From UMGS172 sp045546915 (GTDB taxonomy: Bacteria; Bacillota; Clostridia; Oscillospirales; Acutalibacteraceae), in NCBI GenBank assembly GCA_045546915.1, contig JAZQDU010000006.1, positions 1-15,574 on the forward strand: a stretch of DNA of 15,574 bases, given 5' to 3'. Of this stretch, positions 1 to 7,155 are shown one piece after another. Made by a program: the position numbers and the translations under genes. The notes under the pieces are model-generated. The model had not been told where the DNA came from, did no database searches, and was given only the letters and a program-made list of their open reading frames with translations. Within the stretch, counting starts at the first letter, position 1; every line of letters starts with the position of its first letter.

Positions 1-2941
1 CCAACCAGTTTACAAAAGAGCCGTCCGCTTTTGCCATTTCACTTCCGATGGCTGTTTCTTTTACAGACCACGCAATTTTCGTTCCGTTAACATATACGGG
101 AAGGTTTTCCCACGTGTATGTCCAGTTGTTGTCGGCATTCAAAATGGCTTGCGGTTCTACTCCGGCAATAACCGTTGTTACGAGCTTTCCGTTGGCTAAT
201 AGTTGCACCGTAACGTCTTGCCATTCTGACTTATTACATTCCCAACTCTTTTGGGCGGTTACGGATGAGGAATCCGTGCTGTTTCCAACAATCAAAACAC
301 CGCTCATGTACCGAATCAGTTCGCTATTACCACTGAGTATTCCAACTGTTCCCTCATCATCGGTATAGCCTATTTCGATGTCGCCGATAGGAGTATAGCC
401 TGTGGGAGCGATTATTTCGCGAATGGTTATCGGACCAATATCGTAGCTGAAATCTTCGATACAAATTTCATAATATCCGTTTGCATTGCCTTCGAGATTG
501 GTGATCGTGCCAGTTTGAGGAGCGTATTCATATCGGTCGGTGCTTGAATTATATGTAAACTTAAGTGGGCTACCGTTTTGATATAAACGGAACACCGCGC
601 CGCCTATGGATACGCCGGTTAAGCTATCTTGCTTTTTAATGATAATGGAATCGCTTCTGTTGTAGATATTGGTGAACTCAGCACGTAAAACTTCGTCAAC
701 ACCCTCGTCAAGAGCATAGGTCATACCTTTGACGGTTAACGATGTTCCCGTGCCGCTAATCGATTGATCGCCGTGGGCATCCATAACGGTATATTCCGAG
801 AAAACACTGAAAGCCACAGAGCTATCGTTAAACTGATGGGGGTGTTCTGTAATTTCCCAATACTCTCCGTAATCAACATCGGTGATTTCCCACATATATT
901 TATCGTTTACCGAATCATACGAAGTGTAGTTGTTCAGATTAAGAACGGTATTGACACCTGTAGATACGTCGGTAGCATCAATATAAAAGTCCGACTTTGC
1001 TTCTGCAATCAGTTCTTTGTTTCCTGCAAAGGTTTTATAAACGTGTATTAAACCAACCTTTTTAACAAGCTTACCGTCAATATGCCAGGCATCGTCTTGA
1101 CTTTTAAATACATACCAACGAATTGCATATTCTCGGTTATTCAAATCTTCGGCTTTAACGGGAACGCCGTCAACAGAAAGATATCCGGTATTTGCATATT
1201 GAACCAACTGTTCGAAAACAAAAGCATCGCTTGGGAAAGCACTTAACCATACGCCATCCGTTCTTTCCCCGTATAAAGCGCGAATCTCTTGGTCTGCGCC
1301 GTAGGAATTATCTGAGGTTGTATCAGCAATTCCGTATTTACTCTGTAGATTGTTGGTGTTAAGCGAGGTGTCCACTCCGCCAACATAGGCTGCAAATATT
1401 TGTTTCGTGTATTTATTGGAGTCTTGTCCGGTAATATTACCTTCGGTATCGACCGCTACCGAGTCGAATCGGATAAAGAAGGAGGCAGTCTGTTTCGCAT
1501 TGTATTCCCAAACGGCCGTTAAATTCAGCAATGTAGTATTGTTAGAATATTTAACAAGCTCTTCCCAAACAAGCTTTGTGTTTGGTTGTATGATCGTATC
1601 GGTATTTCCGACTTTCCAACCTCTGAATTGAATAACACGGGTAAGTCCGGTGCTGTTTCCGTTAACCGTGCCCTGAACCGATTGTTGTGATACGTTTCGT
1701 ACCGTAACCTCTGAATTTTCTGTATACTCATCTCTAACGGTTGTAGTTGCAAGTCCGGCCATTGTGGGCTTTGTTGAAACCGTTACTCCGCTTACTGTTG
1801 GGAATGCTACGTCATAATTAATATTGATATATGTCGGAGGGCCGAGCAGTCTTGCCTCAAAGGTGGTTTTCTTGTTTATCGTAACCGCCTGTTCAGAAGA
1901 ATATGTATTATTTCCGTCTGACCATTCATAGTTGCCTGACGGGAGTTTTATGGTTGTACCCGACCGGACATAATTTGTTACGGTTGTTCCATCGGGATAT
2001 TTATATTCTACAGTATAGAAAGAGAAAGACGTGCTTGTTGCACTGCCGCCTTCAGGAATCAGACGAACATATTTAGTAGCCCTTGCAGTTGAATTTTGCT
2101 GCCTGTATCCAATGGTCGTCGTTACAGACGCTATTCCAATATTACTCTTTGAATATGAACCATTTAATGATGATGCAACTGCAATATCAAACGAATTGTA
2201 GGCATAATTTGTGCCTAAAGCACCATTTACAAGTTCTAAAATATCCGACGTAGGCAAGACGCTGTCATATCGGGTTCCGTTCCTTTGGGTTGTAAACTCT
2301 AAGGAGCCAATGCACGTCCAATTGCCGTCAAGATATAAATAGAAGTTTGCATGATAATTTGAGGTGTTTGGTTCCGTTTGGATATTAAACGTAGTTGTAT
2401 TAGTTTGTGGTTTTTGTTCTGTATCGTCAACTGCCAAAGTGCCCATTGTGTTAATATTTTCGTTCAAAACTATATCGGGAAGTTCATCTTCGTTTGAAAT
2501 AGTGCTGTTGTACTTCGCTACGGTATCTTGTGTTAATGTAATAACTTCACCTGAATCAGAGTCGGCAGAGTTCAAATTTGCATTGAATGTAAGAGCCGAA
2601 GACATCGTATCAGTAATTACATTTTCAAGGGAATGGCTTTCACTATTTCCAAGTAGTGCAAGAATATGGTTAATGTCGTTTTCTTTTAATAGAAGAATAT
2701 AGCAGTTACCGTCGTGCGTATGAGCCGGTTTATTACAGATAAGGAAATCGCCGTTATAACAACTGTCATTATGGGTGTGTTCTTCAATTCCACATCGTAC
2801 TTCCTGTTCTAACGCCACTGTGTAAGTGATATTTGTGCAAAACAAAAGAACACAGCAAGCGACACAAAACACCACGCAAACTGCATAAAAAACAATGCTT
2901 TTAATATTTAGTTGTCGTATGCTATTCTTAAAAGCATTCAT
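1..2941 (-). CDS. Large exported Cna-B/prealbumin-repeat surface adhesin (3' end outside window)
   Basis: The frame is open from an ATG at 2941 to the left edge (at least 980 codons) with no stop, so the C-terminus, where a sortase motif would lie, is not visible. A basic N-terminus precedes a Cys-rich hydrophobic segment (about residues 16-37), a signal or anchor. Two copies of C-x4-HTH-x3-C follow (C50-C61 and C69-C80), then a Ser/Thr/Asn/Asp-rich stretch. Residues about 370-478 look like an InlB-B-type repeat (FRGWKVGNT ... LTAVW). Residues about 628-757 form a beta domain ending EFTNIY. Residues about 758-862 are a SpaA/prealbumin-like domain (IIIKKQDSLTG, GAVFRLYQNG, IREIIAPTGY). A Cna-B domain begins near 893 (VTVQLLANGK, TYTWENLPVY). 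Such beta domains build stalks of Gram-positive adhesins and pilins, often with isopeptide bonds. The signal peptidase gene lies 23 bp upstream. Cell-wall anchoring and ligand are inference. Confidence 0.85.
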   Translation of the reverse strand, partial: MNAFKNSIRQLNIKSIVFYAVCVVFCVACCVLLFCTNITYTVALEQEVRCGIEEHTHNDSCYNGDFLICNKPAHTHDGNCYILLLKENDINHILALLGNSESHSLENVITDTMSSALTFNANLNSADSDSGEVITLTQDTVAKYNSTISNEDELPDIVLNENINTMGTLAVDDTEQKPQTNTTTFNIQTEPNTSNYHANFYLYLDGNWTCIGSLEFTTQRNGTRYDSVLPTSDILELVNGALGTNYAYNSFDIAVASSLNGSYSKSNIGIASVTTTIGYRQQNSTARATKYVRLIPEGGSATSTSFSFYTVEYKYPDGTTVTNYVRSGTTIKLPSGNYEWSDGNNTYSSEQAVTINKKTTFEARLLGPPTYININYDVAFPTVSGVTVSTKPTMAGLATTTVRDEYTENSEVTVRNVSQQSVQGTVNGNSTGLTRVIQFRGWKVGNTDTIIQPNTKLVWEELVKYSNNTTLLNLTAVWEYNAKQTASFFIRFDSVAVDTEGNITGQDSNKYTKQIFAAYVGGVDTSLNTNNLQSKYGIADTTSDNSYGADQEIRALYGERTDGVWLSAFPSDAFVFEQLVQYANTGYLSVDGVPVKAEDLNNREYAIRWYVFKSQDDAWHIDGKLVKKVGLIHVYKTFAGNKELIAEAKSDFYIDATDVSTGVNTVLNLNNYTSYDSVNDKYMWEITDVDYGEYWEITEHPHQFNDSSVAFSVFSEYTVMDAHGDQSISGTGTSLTVKGMTYALDEGVDEVLRAEFTNIYNRSDSIIIKKQDSLTGVSIGGAVFRLYQNGSPLKFTYNSSTDRYEYAPQTGTITNLEGNANGYYEICIEDFSYDIGPITIREIIAPTGYTPIGDIEIGYTDDEGTVGILSGNSELIRYMSGVLIVGNSTDSSSVTAQKSWECNKSEWQDVTVQLLANGKLVTTVIAGVEPQAILNADNNWTYTWENLPVYVNGTKIAWSVKETAIGSEMAKADGSFVNWL

Positions 2942-2964
2942 TACCAATCACTCTTTAAGGATTT

Positions 2965-3504
2965 TTATTTTACCAAACCAAACGGATTAAGCGAAAAGAC
3001 TACTTTTCCTAAAAGCCTGTCCTCAGTAACAACTCCAATTTCAGACAATCGACTATCCATCGCAATATCTCGGTTGTCTCCCAAAACGAAATAGGAGTTT
3101 GTCGGAACATTATACGGAAAATCAACATTGCTTTGCCCAAGCGTTTTATTTTCTATATATGGTTCATCAAGCTCTTTACCGTTCACCAAAACCGTTCCAA
3201 AAACATCGATAGACAATTGATTGTTCCCGGTTGCCACAACGCGACGAACAATTACTTTATTGTTATAATAAAACGCTATTATATCTCCACTTTTTATCTT
3301 TGCCATTTTATTTACTATAAGGATTTGTCCGTCTTCAAGTGTCGGAGACATACTGTTTCCGTAATACTTAACGACAGGCATAATAAAGGTAAATAGATTA
3401 AGCAGAAGAGAAGCGGTAACAATGATTATCAGAACAATTTTCAAAGTGCGTTTAAAAACTTCGCCCTTAAAAAAGCTCTGCTTTTGCTTTGAATGTTTAG
3501 ACAC
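2965..3504 (-). CDS. lepB: Type I signal peptidase (S26 family, Ser/Lys dyad)
   Basis: Membrane serine protease that removes signal peptides from exported proteins. With the start used here the protein is 179 aa. A single membrane segment spans about residues 19-42 (LKIVLIIIVTASLLLNLFTF) and the catalytic domain follows outside the cell. The nucleophile is S51 in GNSMSPTL, the general base is K83 in NNKVIVRRVVA, and the conserved box GDNRD-x3-DSR is at 142-152. The Lys makes it the bacterial P-type, not the Ser/His SipW type. I chose the GTG at 3504 because TAGGAG lies 8 bases upstream; an in-frame GTG at 3576 would add 24 residues but has no ribosome site. The gene directly precedes the large adhesin, as in pilus loci where a dedicated peptidase serves the surface protein. 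That partnership is inference. Confidence 0.92.
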   Translation of the reverse strand: MSKHSKQKQSFFKGEVFKRTLKIVLIIIVTASLLLNLFTFIMPVVKYYGNSMSPTLEDGQILIVNKMAKIKSGDIIAFYYNNKVIVRRVVATGNNQLSIDVFGTVLVNGKELDEPYIENKTLGQSNVDFPYNVPTNSYFVLGDNRDIAMDSRLSEIGVVTEDRLLGKVVFSLNPFGLVK

Positions 3505-3562
3505 TTTATTCTCTCCTAAAAAAGAAACGCCGACCAAGCGTACAGATAAAAACTTTCTGTGT

Positions 3563-3658
3563 TTAACAGTCGGCACTTAAGTTATATATTCGGTTGAGGC
3601 TTGAACAAAGCAGAGTTATCCCTTGCTGGTTTATAGTAATTATTACGCCTGCTTTCAT
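3563..3658 (-). CDS. Possible 31-aa leader peptide ORF ahead of the signal peptidase
   Basis: An ATG at 3658 opens a 31-codon frame ending in TAA at 3563, downstream of the candidate promoter at 3702-3730 and upstream of lepB. Purine-rich AAAGGAAAGG lies about 11 bases before the ATG and TAAGG touches it, so translation initiation is imaginable but not convincing. The peptide is hydrophobic in its first half (KAGVIITI) and has no run of a single amino acid that would suggest attenuation. It may well be a chance ORF. Confidence 0.15.
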   Translation of the reverse strand: MKAGVIITINQQGITLLCSSLNRIYNLSADC

Positions 3659-3701
3659 CCTTACCAAGACCTTTCCTTTAATAATTATAAAGGTACAAAT
3701 T

Positions 3702-3730
3702 ATAATAACATATTTATCTTATATAATCAA
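3702..3730 (-). promoter_or_regulatory. Candidate promoter of signal peptidase/adhesin genes
   Basis: On the minus strand, TTGATT (3725-3730) and TATTAT (3702-3707) are separated by 17 bases, close to the sigma-A consensus. A TATAAT lies three bases further on. It would give a leader of about 190 nt before the GTG at 3504. AT-rich surroundings raise the chance of coincidence. Confidence 0.45.
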
Positions 3731-3734
3731 GGGG

Positions 3735-3777
3735 ATGTCGATAATAATACTGAATAATCATAAAAAAACATGTCGAT
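3735..3777. repeat. Two direct copies of ATGTCGAT upstream of the lepB promoter
   Basis: The 8-mer ATGTCGAT occurs at 3735-3742 and 3770-3777, start to start 35 bases, about 3.3 helical turns. The nearer copy begins 4 bases upstream of the candidate -35 box. The position suits an activator, but an 8-mer pair could be chance. Confidence 0.25.
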
Positions 3778-3971
3778 TAAAAGTTAGCATAGTTTATTTA
3801 AATCTCTAATAAGTATATGGGATAGGTTTCTTTATGTGCGAAAAGCACTGTAAAATTACCACATGGTATTTGTTTAACATCTATAAGGCTATTGCTGCAC
3901 TCACACCACAAGTGCTCTAAACCTGCATTATTAAAGGAAATTTTAAGAAGTCGAAAATTTATGGTGTTCTC

Positions 3972-4367
3972 TTGACATTTTCCCCTGCTGCTGCGGATAC
4001 TATTACTGCGTTTTTGCGTGATACAAACACAAGTGCTCAAGATTACGACCTTATTCTTACGGGTGACCTTGGTGTTGTGGGGTCTAAACTTTTGTTGGAA
4101 CTTCTTAATAAAGAAGGTATAAGTGTGAACAATCATAAAGATTGCGGTATGATGATTTTTGATTTGGAAAAGCAAGATGTTCATGCCGGCGGTTCGGGAT
4201 GTGGTTGCTCGGCATCGGTGCTTTGTTCGTTTATATTGCAAAAAATGAAAGCAAAACAACTTCGGAATGTGCTTTTTTGCGCCACCGGTGCGCTAATGTC
4301 ACCAACTGCCAGTATGCAGGGCGAGAGTATACCGTCGGTGGCACATCTTGTGCATTTTACCGTATAG
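3972..4367 (+). pseudogene. spoVAD: C-terminal fragment of stage V sporulation protein AD (5' end missing)
   Basis: The frame encodes about 131 residues that match the last third of SpoVAD, the thiolase-fold dipicolinic-acid-binding component of the SpoVA channel in spores. Recognisable blocks are SPAAADTI, QDYDLILTGDLG, KDCGMMIFD, AGGSGCGCSASVL, VLFCATGALMSPT and GESIPSVAH. Intact SpoVAD is about 340 residues, so roughly 210-220 N-terminal residues are absent. Similarity begins abruptly near 3972-3984, and an in-frame TAA lies at 3918. The first possible start is a TTG at 3972 with no convincing ribosome site. spoVAC and spoVAE are not adjacent. It is probably a rearrangement remnant, but an assembly join at this point would look the same. 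Family identity is firm; its being a true pseudogene is less so. Confidence 0.85.
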
Positions 4368-4395
4368 TAAACATATACTTTACGGGGTGATTTTT

Positions 4396-4911
4396 TTGAA
4401 AAGCAGAATTTTGCGTTTCCAAGGCTTGGGTTTAATCTCTACTGTGATAATGGGCCCGATACTTCATTTTCTTTATGATTGGACCAATGGTTCATTTTTT
4501 GCGGCATTGGTTTCGGGTGTAAACGAATCAACGTGGGAACACATGAAACTTTTGTTTGTTCCCATGTTTATTTTTGCTATAGTTGAGAGTTTTTTCGTTG
4601 CCGATGATGTGAAAGACTATTGGTGCGTCAAACTAAAAGGCATATTGTTAGGCCTTTTAAGCATTCCGGTTCTTTTTTATACTTATAAAGGGGTGTTGGG
4701 CAAAAATATTGATTGGATTAATATATCAATATTTTTTATTTCGGCGGTGTTAGCATATTTTATCGAAACAAGGTTGTTTTTAAATGAAAAGAAATGCCGT
4801 ATATCGCAAAAAACGGCGGTGGCGGTGCTTGTTATAATTGCAGTAATGTTTGCCGTGTTTACGTTCAGCCCGCCGGAGATTGATTTGTTTGCCGACCCAT
4901 TAGTTCAATAA
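4396..4911 (+). CDS. Small multi-pass membrane protein, DUF6512-like
   Basis: A 171-aa hydrophobic protein with about five membrane segments (roughly residues 10-27, 52-68, 79-97, 107-124 and 140-157). A conserved-looking polar signature, GVNESTWEHMK (41-51), sits just before the second segment; I recognise this as typical of the uncharacterised DUF6512 family found in Firmicutes. The start is the TTG at 4396, because GGGGTGA lies at 4384-4390, 5 bases upstream. Earlier in-frame starts at 4348 would overlap the spoVAD fragment and lack a ribosome site. It lies 28 bp after the spoVAD fragment on the same strand and ends just before a strong terminator, so it may have been the last gene of a former sporulation operon. 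No function is known to me. Confidence 0.8.
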   Translation: MKSRILRFQGLGLISTVIMGPILHFLYDWTNGSFFAALVSGVNESTWEHMKLLFVPMFIFAIVESFFVADDVKDYWCVKLKGILLGLLSIPVLFYTYKGVLGKNIDWINISIFFISAVLAYFIETRLFLNEKKCRISQKTAVAVLVIIAVMFAVFTFSPPEIDLFADPLVQ

Positions 4912-4920
4912 ATTATAAAC

Positions 4921-4950
4921 AAAAAACAGCACCCTCGGGTGCTGTTTTTT
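4921..4950. terminator. Bidirectional intrinsic terminator
   Basis: A near-perfect inverted repeat: CAGCACCC (4927-4934) pairs with GGGTGCTG (4937-4944) around the bases TC, flanked by six A on the left and six T on the right, which extend the pairing to 14 bp. Either strand therefore has a GC-rich hairpin followed by a U-run. It ends the membrane-protein gene on the plus strand 10 bases after its stop. It also ends the his operon on the minus strand, where the hisJ stop (4949-4951) lies in the repeat's A/T flank. Confidence 0.93.
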
Positions 4951-5743
4951 AAATGGCGATTTCTTTAAATCCGTTTTTCGTTAATATAACGTGGCTTTTA
5001 AAACCGCATTCTTTCGCTAAAAGTTTTGCGTCGCCCAAAAATTGTCCTAAAAACAACTTGTTATGGCAGTCGCCGTTTATCATTATTTTGGCACCCTTTT
5101 CATTTAATCTTTTAAGAATAGGTACCGACGGGTAGGGGGTTGTGCGATAGTTTCTTGTCATGGCGCCCACGTTTATTTCAAATATGCGGTCAAACTTTAA
5201 AAGAGAATCCAAGGCTTTAAATGCCACGTTAAAATATGCCTTGTTTTCATCATAACCCAGTGCGTCTTTAAACTTCGTTATAAGGTCAAAATGCCCGATG
5301 ATATCGCAGTTGGTTTTGTTTATAAGGTCGGCAACCAAACCGTAATACGCTTTTGAGTATTTTATAAAATCACCGTTAAATTGCTCGGCTATAATCCTTT
5401 TTGTATCTTGGGGTGAGGCATCAACCGAATCGGAAAGTTTTTCACTCAACGAATGAACCGAACCGATTACATAATCATAGTCGGCGGTTGGCATATTGGA
5501 AAAATAATCTTGCTCAATACCGCAAAAAACACCCATTTTACCATCGTATTTTGCTTTTAATGACGTTATCTCTTTGATATATTCGGCGGTGTTTTCTACT
5601 GTCATGCAATAATCGTGCGTGGGAATATAACTGTGACCCGAAAAGCCCAAGGCAGTAAATCCTTTTTTATAGGCGTCTTCGGCCATTTCGGCTGGAGAAT
5701 TTGCGCCGTCGCAAAGTGATGTGTGAATGTGAAAATCAGTCAT
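4949..5743 (-). CDS. hisJ: Histidinol-phosphatase, PHP family
   Basis: Hydrolyses L-histidinol phosphate to L-histidinol, the step between HisC and HisD. The PHP-family (HisJ/HisK) enzyme replaces the HAD-type phosphatase of enterobacteria. Metal-site motifs are visible: FHIHTSLCDG near the N-terminus (H5, H7 and D12), a following SGHSY, GIEQDYF, GSVHS, GHFD and the C-terminal NGDCHN. At 264 aa it has the usual length. I used the ATG at 5743; an in-frame GTG at 5749 is possible and would add two residues. The start overlaps the end of hisIE by 8 bases, implying coupled translation. It is the last gene of the operon and ends within the bidirectional terminator, so the whole pathway is encoded without a separate unlinked phosphatase. 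Confidence 0.93.
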   Translation of the reverse strand: MTDFHIHTSLCDGANSPAEMAEDAYKKGFTALGFSGHSYIPTHDYCMTVENTAEYIKEITSLKAKYDGKMGVFCGIEQDYFSNMPTADYDYVIGSVHSLSEKLSDSVDASPQDTKRIIAEQFNGDFIKYSKAYYGLVADLINKTNCDIIGHFDLITKFKDALGYDENKAYFNVAFKALDSLLKFDRIFEINVGAMTRNYRTTPYPSVPILKRLNEKGAKIMINGDCHNKLFLGQFLGDAKLLAKECGFKSHVILTKNGFKEIAI

Positions 5744-6395
5744 TGTCACTTACCATTTTTTCTTGCTTTACTTTATGGTCGATAACATTTCTTGAAGCCA
5801 ATTCTTTGCGGATGTCGTTAACCGAAATGCCTTGTTCGACCATCATTACCATAATATGATAGGCAAGGTCGGCAACCTCGTATATGGTCTCTTTTTTATC
5901 GTTATCTTTGGCGGCAATAATAACTTCGGTACATTCTTCGCCAACCTTTTTAAGTATTTTATCAAGACCCTTATTAAAAAGGTATGTAGTATAAGAGCCT
6001 TCGGGCATTTCGCTTTTGCGATTTTGAAGTAAACGGTACAGGTCATCCATAGAGTGAGAATTAAGCTCGTCAGAATGCCAAAGCTCGTTTGAAAAACACG
6101 ATTCGGTTCCTAAGTGGCAAGCAGGGCCGTCTTTTATAACCTCAATGGTTAAAGCGTCCAAATCGCAGTCGGCTGTGATGGATACTATGTGTTGATAGTT
6201 TCCGCTGGTTTCACCTTTAAGCCAAAGTTTTTCTCTTGAACGGCTGTAAAAACAGGTCAGTCCTTTGCGCATGGAAATTTCAAGGCTTTCGCGGTTCATA
6301 TAAGCAAGGGTTAAAACCTTTTTTGTGTAGGCATCAACCACAATGGCAGGAATAAGACCTCTTTTATCAAATTTTAAAGCATCAATATCAAACAT
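5736..6395 (-). CDS. hisIE: Bifunctional phosphoribosyl-AMP cyclohydrolase / phosphoribosyl-ATP pyrophosphatase
   Basis: Fusion enzyme for steps two and three of histidine synthesis: PR-ATP is cleaved to PR-AMP and pyrophosphate (HisE), then the purine ring is opened (HisI). The HisI domain occupies about residues 1-110, with FYSRSREKLWLKGETSGN (49-66), the acidic metal motif DCDLD (76-80) and zinc-type cysteines C77, C93 and C100. The HisE domain follows from about 118 to 210, with GEECTEVIIAAK (152-163) and EVADLAYHIMVMM (173-185), the all-alpha MazG-like metal-binding helices. At 219 aa it is the normal fusion size. It begins 4 bases after the hisF stop and overlaps hisJ. Confidence 0.96.
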   Translation of the reverse strand: MFDIDALKFDKRGLIPAIVVDAYTKKVLTLAYMNRESLEISMRKGLTCFYSRSREKLWLKGETSGNYQHIVSITADCDLDALTIEVIKDGPACHLGTESCFSNELWHSDELNSHSMDDLYRLLQNRKSEMPEGSYTTYLFNKGLDKILKKVGEECTEVIIAAKDNDKKETIYEVADLAYHIMVMMVEQGISVNDIRKELASRNVIDHKVKQEKMVSDND

Positions 6396-6399
6396 AATG

Positions 6400-7155
6400 T
6401 TACCTCACTAAAATATTATTTTGTTTCAAATTTGCCTTGAGGTCAGAAATTTTAACCTCACCAAAGTGGAAAATCGAAGCAGCAAGACCGGCCGAAACGT
6501 TAGGTACTTTTTCCCAAAGTTTAGTAAAATCATCAATACAGCCGGCACCACCCGATGCAATTACGGGAACGTTAACAGCGTTGCAAACGGCAGAAAGCAT
6601 TTCGGTGTCAAATCCTTTTTTTACACCATCAGTGTCAATCGAATTGACAACAACTTCACCTGCGCCCATATCGACACAGCGTTTAATCCATTCAATGGCT
6701 TCTAACCCTGTGTTTTCACGTCCACCTTTTGAAAAAACGGTAAACTTGCCGTCAACACGTTTAATATCTGCCGATAAAACAACACATTGGTCGCCGTATT
6801 TTTTTGCGGCATCTTCGATTAATTTTGGGTTTTTTATAGCGCCCGAGTTAACGCTTACCTTGTCGGCGCCGCATTTTAAAACGCGGTCAAAATCGTCGAG
6901 CGTGTTTATACCGCCACCAACCGTGAGCGGTATAAAAATTTTTGATGCAACTTTTGTCAAAATGTCGGTAAAAAGTTGCCTGCCTTCAAACGAAGCGGTA
7001 ATATCATAAAAAACGAGTTCGTCAGCGCCGCAGTCACTATAATATGCAGCAAGGCTTACAGGATCCGAAACATCGTTAAGACCTTCAAAATTAACGCCTT
7101 TTACAACACGTCCGTTTTTGACATCAAGACAGGGGATTATTCTTTTGGTAATCAT
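6400..7155 (-). CDS. hisF: Imidazole glycerol phosphate synthase, cyclase subunit
   Basis: TIM-barrel cyclase subunit that, using ammonia channelled from HisH, converts PRFAR to imidazole glycerol phosphate and AICAR. The catalytic aspartates are present: D11 in IIPCLDVKNGRVVKG and D130 in VVLSADIKRVDG. Phosphate-binding loops TVGGGI (78-83) and a later ASGGAG are also intact. At 251 aa it is full length. The start overlaps the hisA stop as ATGA (7152-7155). HisF and HisA are ancient paralogues; the PCLDVKNG signature and catalytic spacing distinguish this one as HisF. Confidence 0.97.
   Translation of the reverse strand: MITKRIIPCLDVKNGRVVKGVNFEGLNDVSDPVSLAAYYSDCGADELVFYDITASFEGRQLFTDILTKVASKIFIPLTVGGGINTLDDFDRVLKCGADKVSVNSGAIKNPKLIEDAAKKYGDQCVVLSADIKRVDGKFTVFSKGGRENTGLEAIEWIKRCVDMGAGEVVVNSIDTDGVKKGFDTEMLSAVCNAVNVPVIASGGAGCIDDFTKLWEKVPNVSAGLAASIFHFGEVKISDLKANLKQNNILVR

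Larger units (their letters stand above)
3505..3971. other. Intergenic spacer between signal peptidase and spoVAD fragment
   Basis: AT-rich DNA with no gene I can defend. It holds the candidate promoter of the signal peptidase/adhesin pair, two copies of ATGTCGAT (3735-3742 and 3770-3777), and a 31-codon minus-strand ORF (3563-3658, MKAGVIITINQQGITLLCSS...) that overlaps the rejected upstream start of lepB. On the minus strand, the stretch 3971 to 3798 reads without stop and ends in a TAA at 3798. Its product has a protein-like tail (CGNFTVLFAHKETYPIYLLEI without any family I recognise), so it may be the C-terminal remnant of a lost gene. On the plus strand, a TAA at 3918 closes the spoVAD frame upstream. 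Confidence 0.5.

Noticed and set aside
1..2941. Several plus-strand frames of 60-112 codons in the first 3 kb
   Set aside because: All lie antisense to the continuous adhesin reading frame, which I followed codon by codon without meeting a stop. They carry no domain signal.
3505..3576. Longer signal peptidase with GTG start at 3576
   Set aside because: There is no ribosome site there, whereas TAGGAG sits at ideal spacing before the GTG at 3504. The extra 24 residues are not typical of the family.
3972..3998. TTGACA with GATACT 18 bases downstream, inside the spoVAD fragment
   Set aside because: It lies in conserved coding sequence, the -10 match is poor and no clear purpose is evident, so I treat it as coincidental.
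3798..4259. 153-codon minus-strand frame opposite the spoVAD fragment
   Set aside because: The part from 3972 to 4259 is the antisense of clearly conserved SpoVAD coding sequence. Only the tail from 3971 to 3798 could be genuine, and I mention it as a possible remnant rather than a gene.
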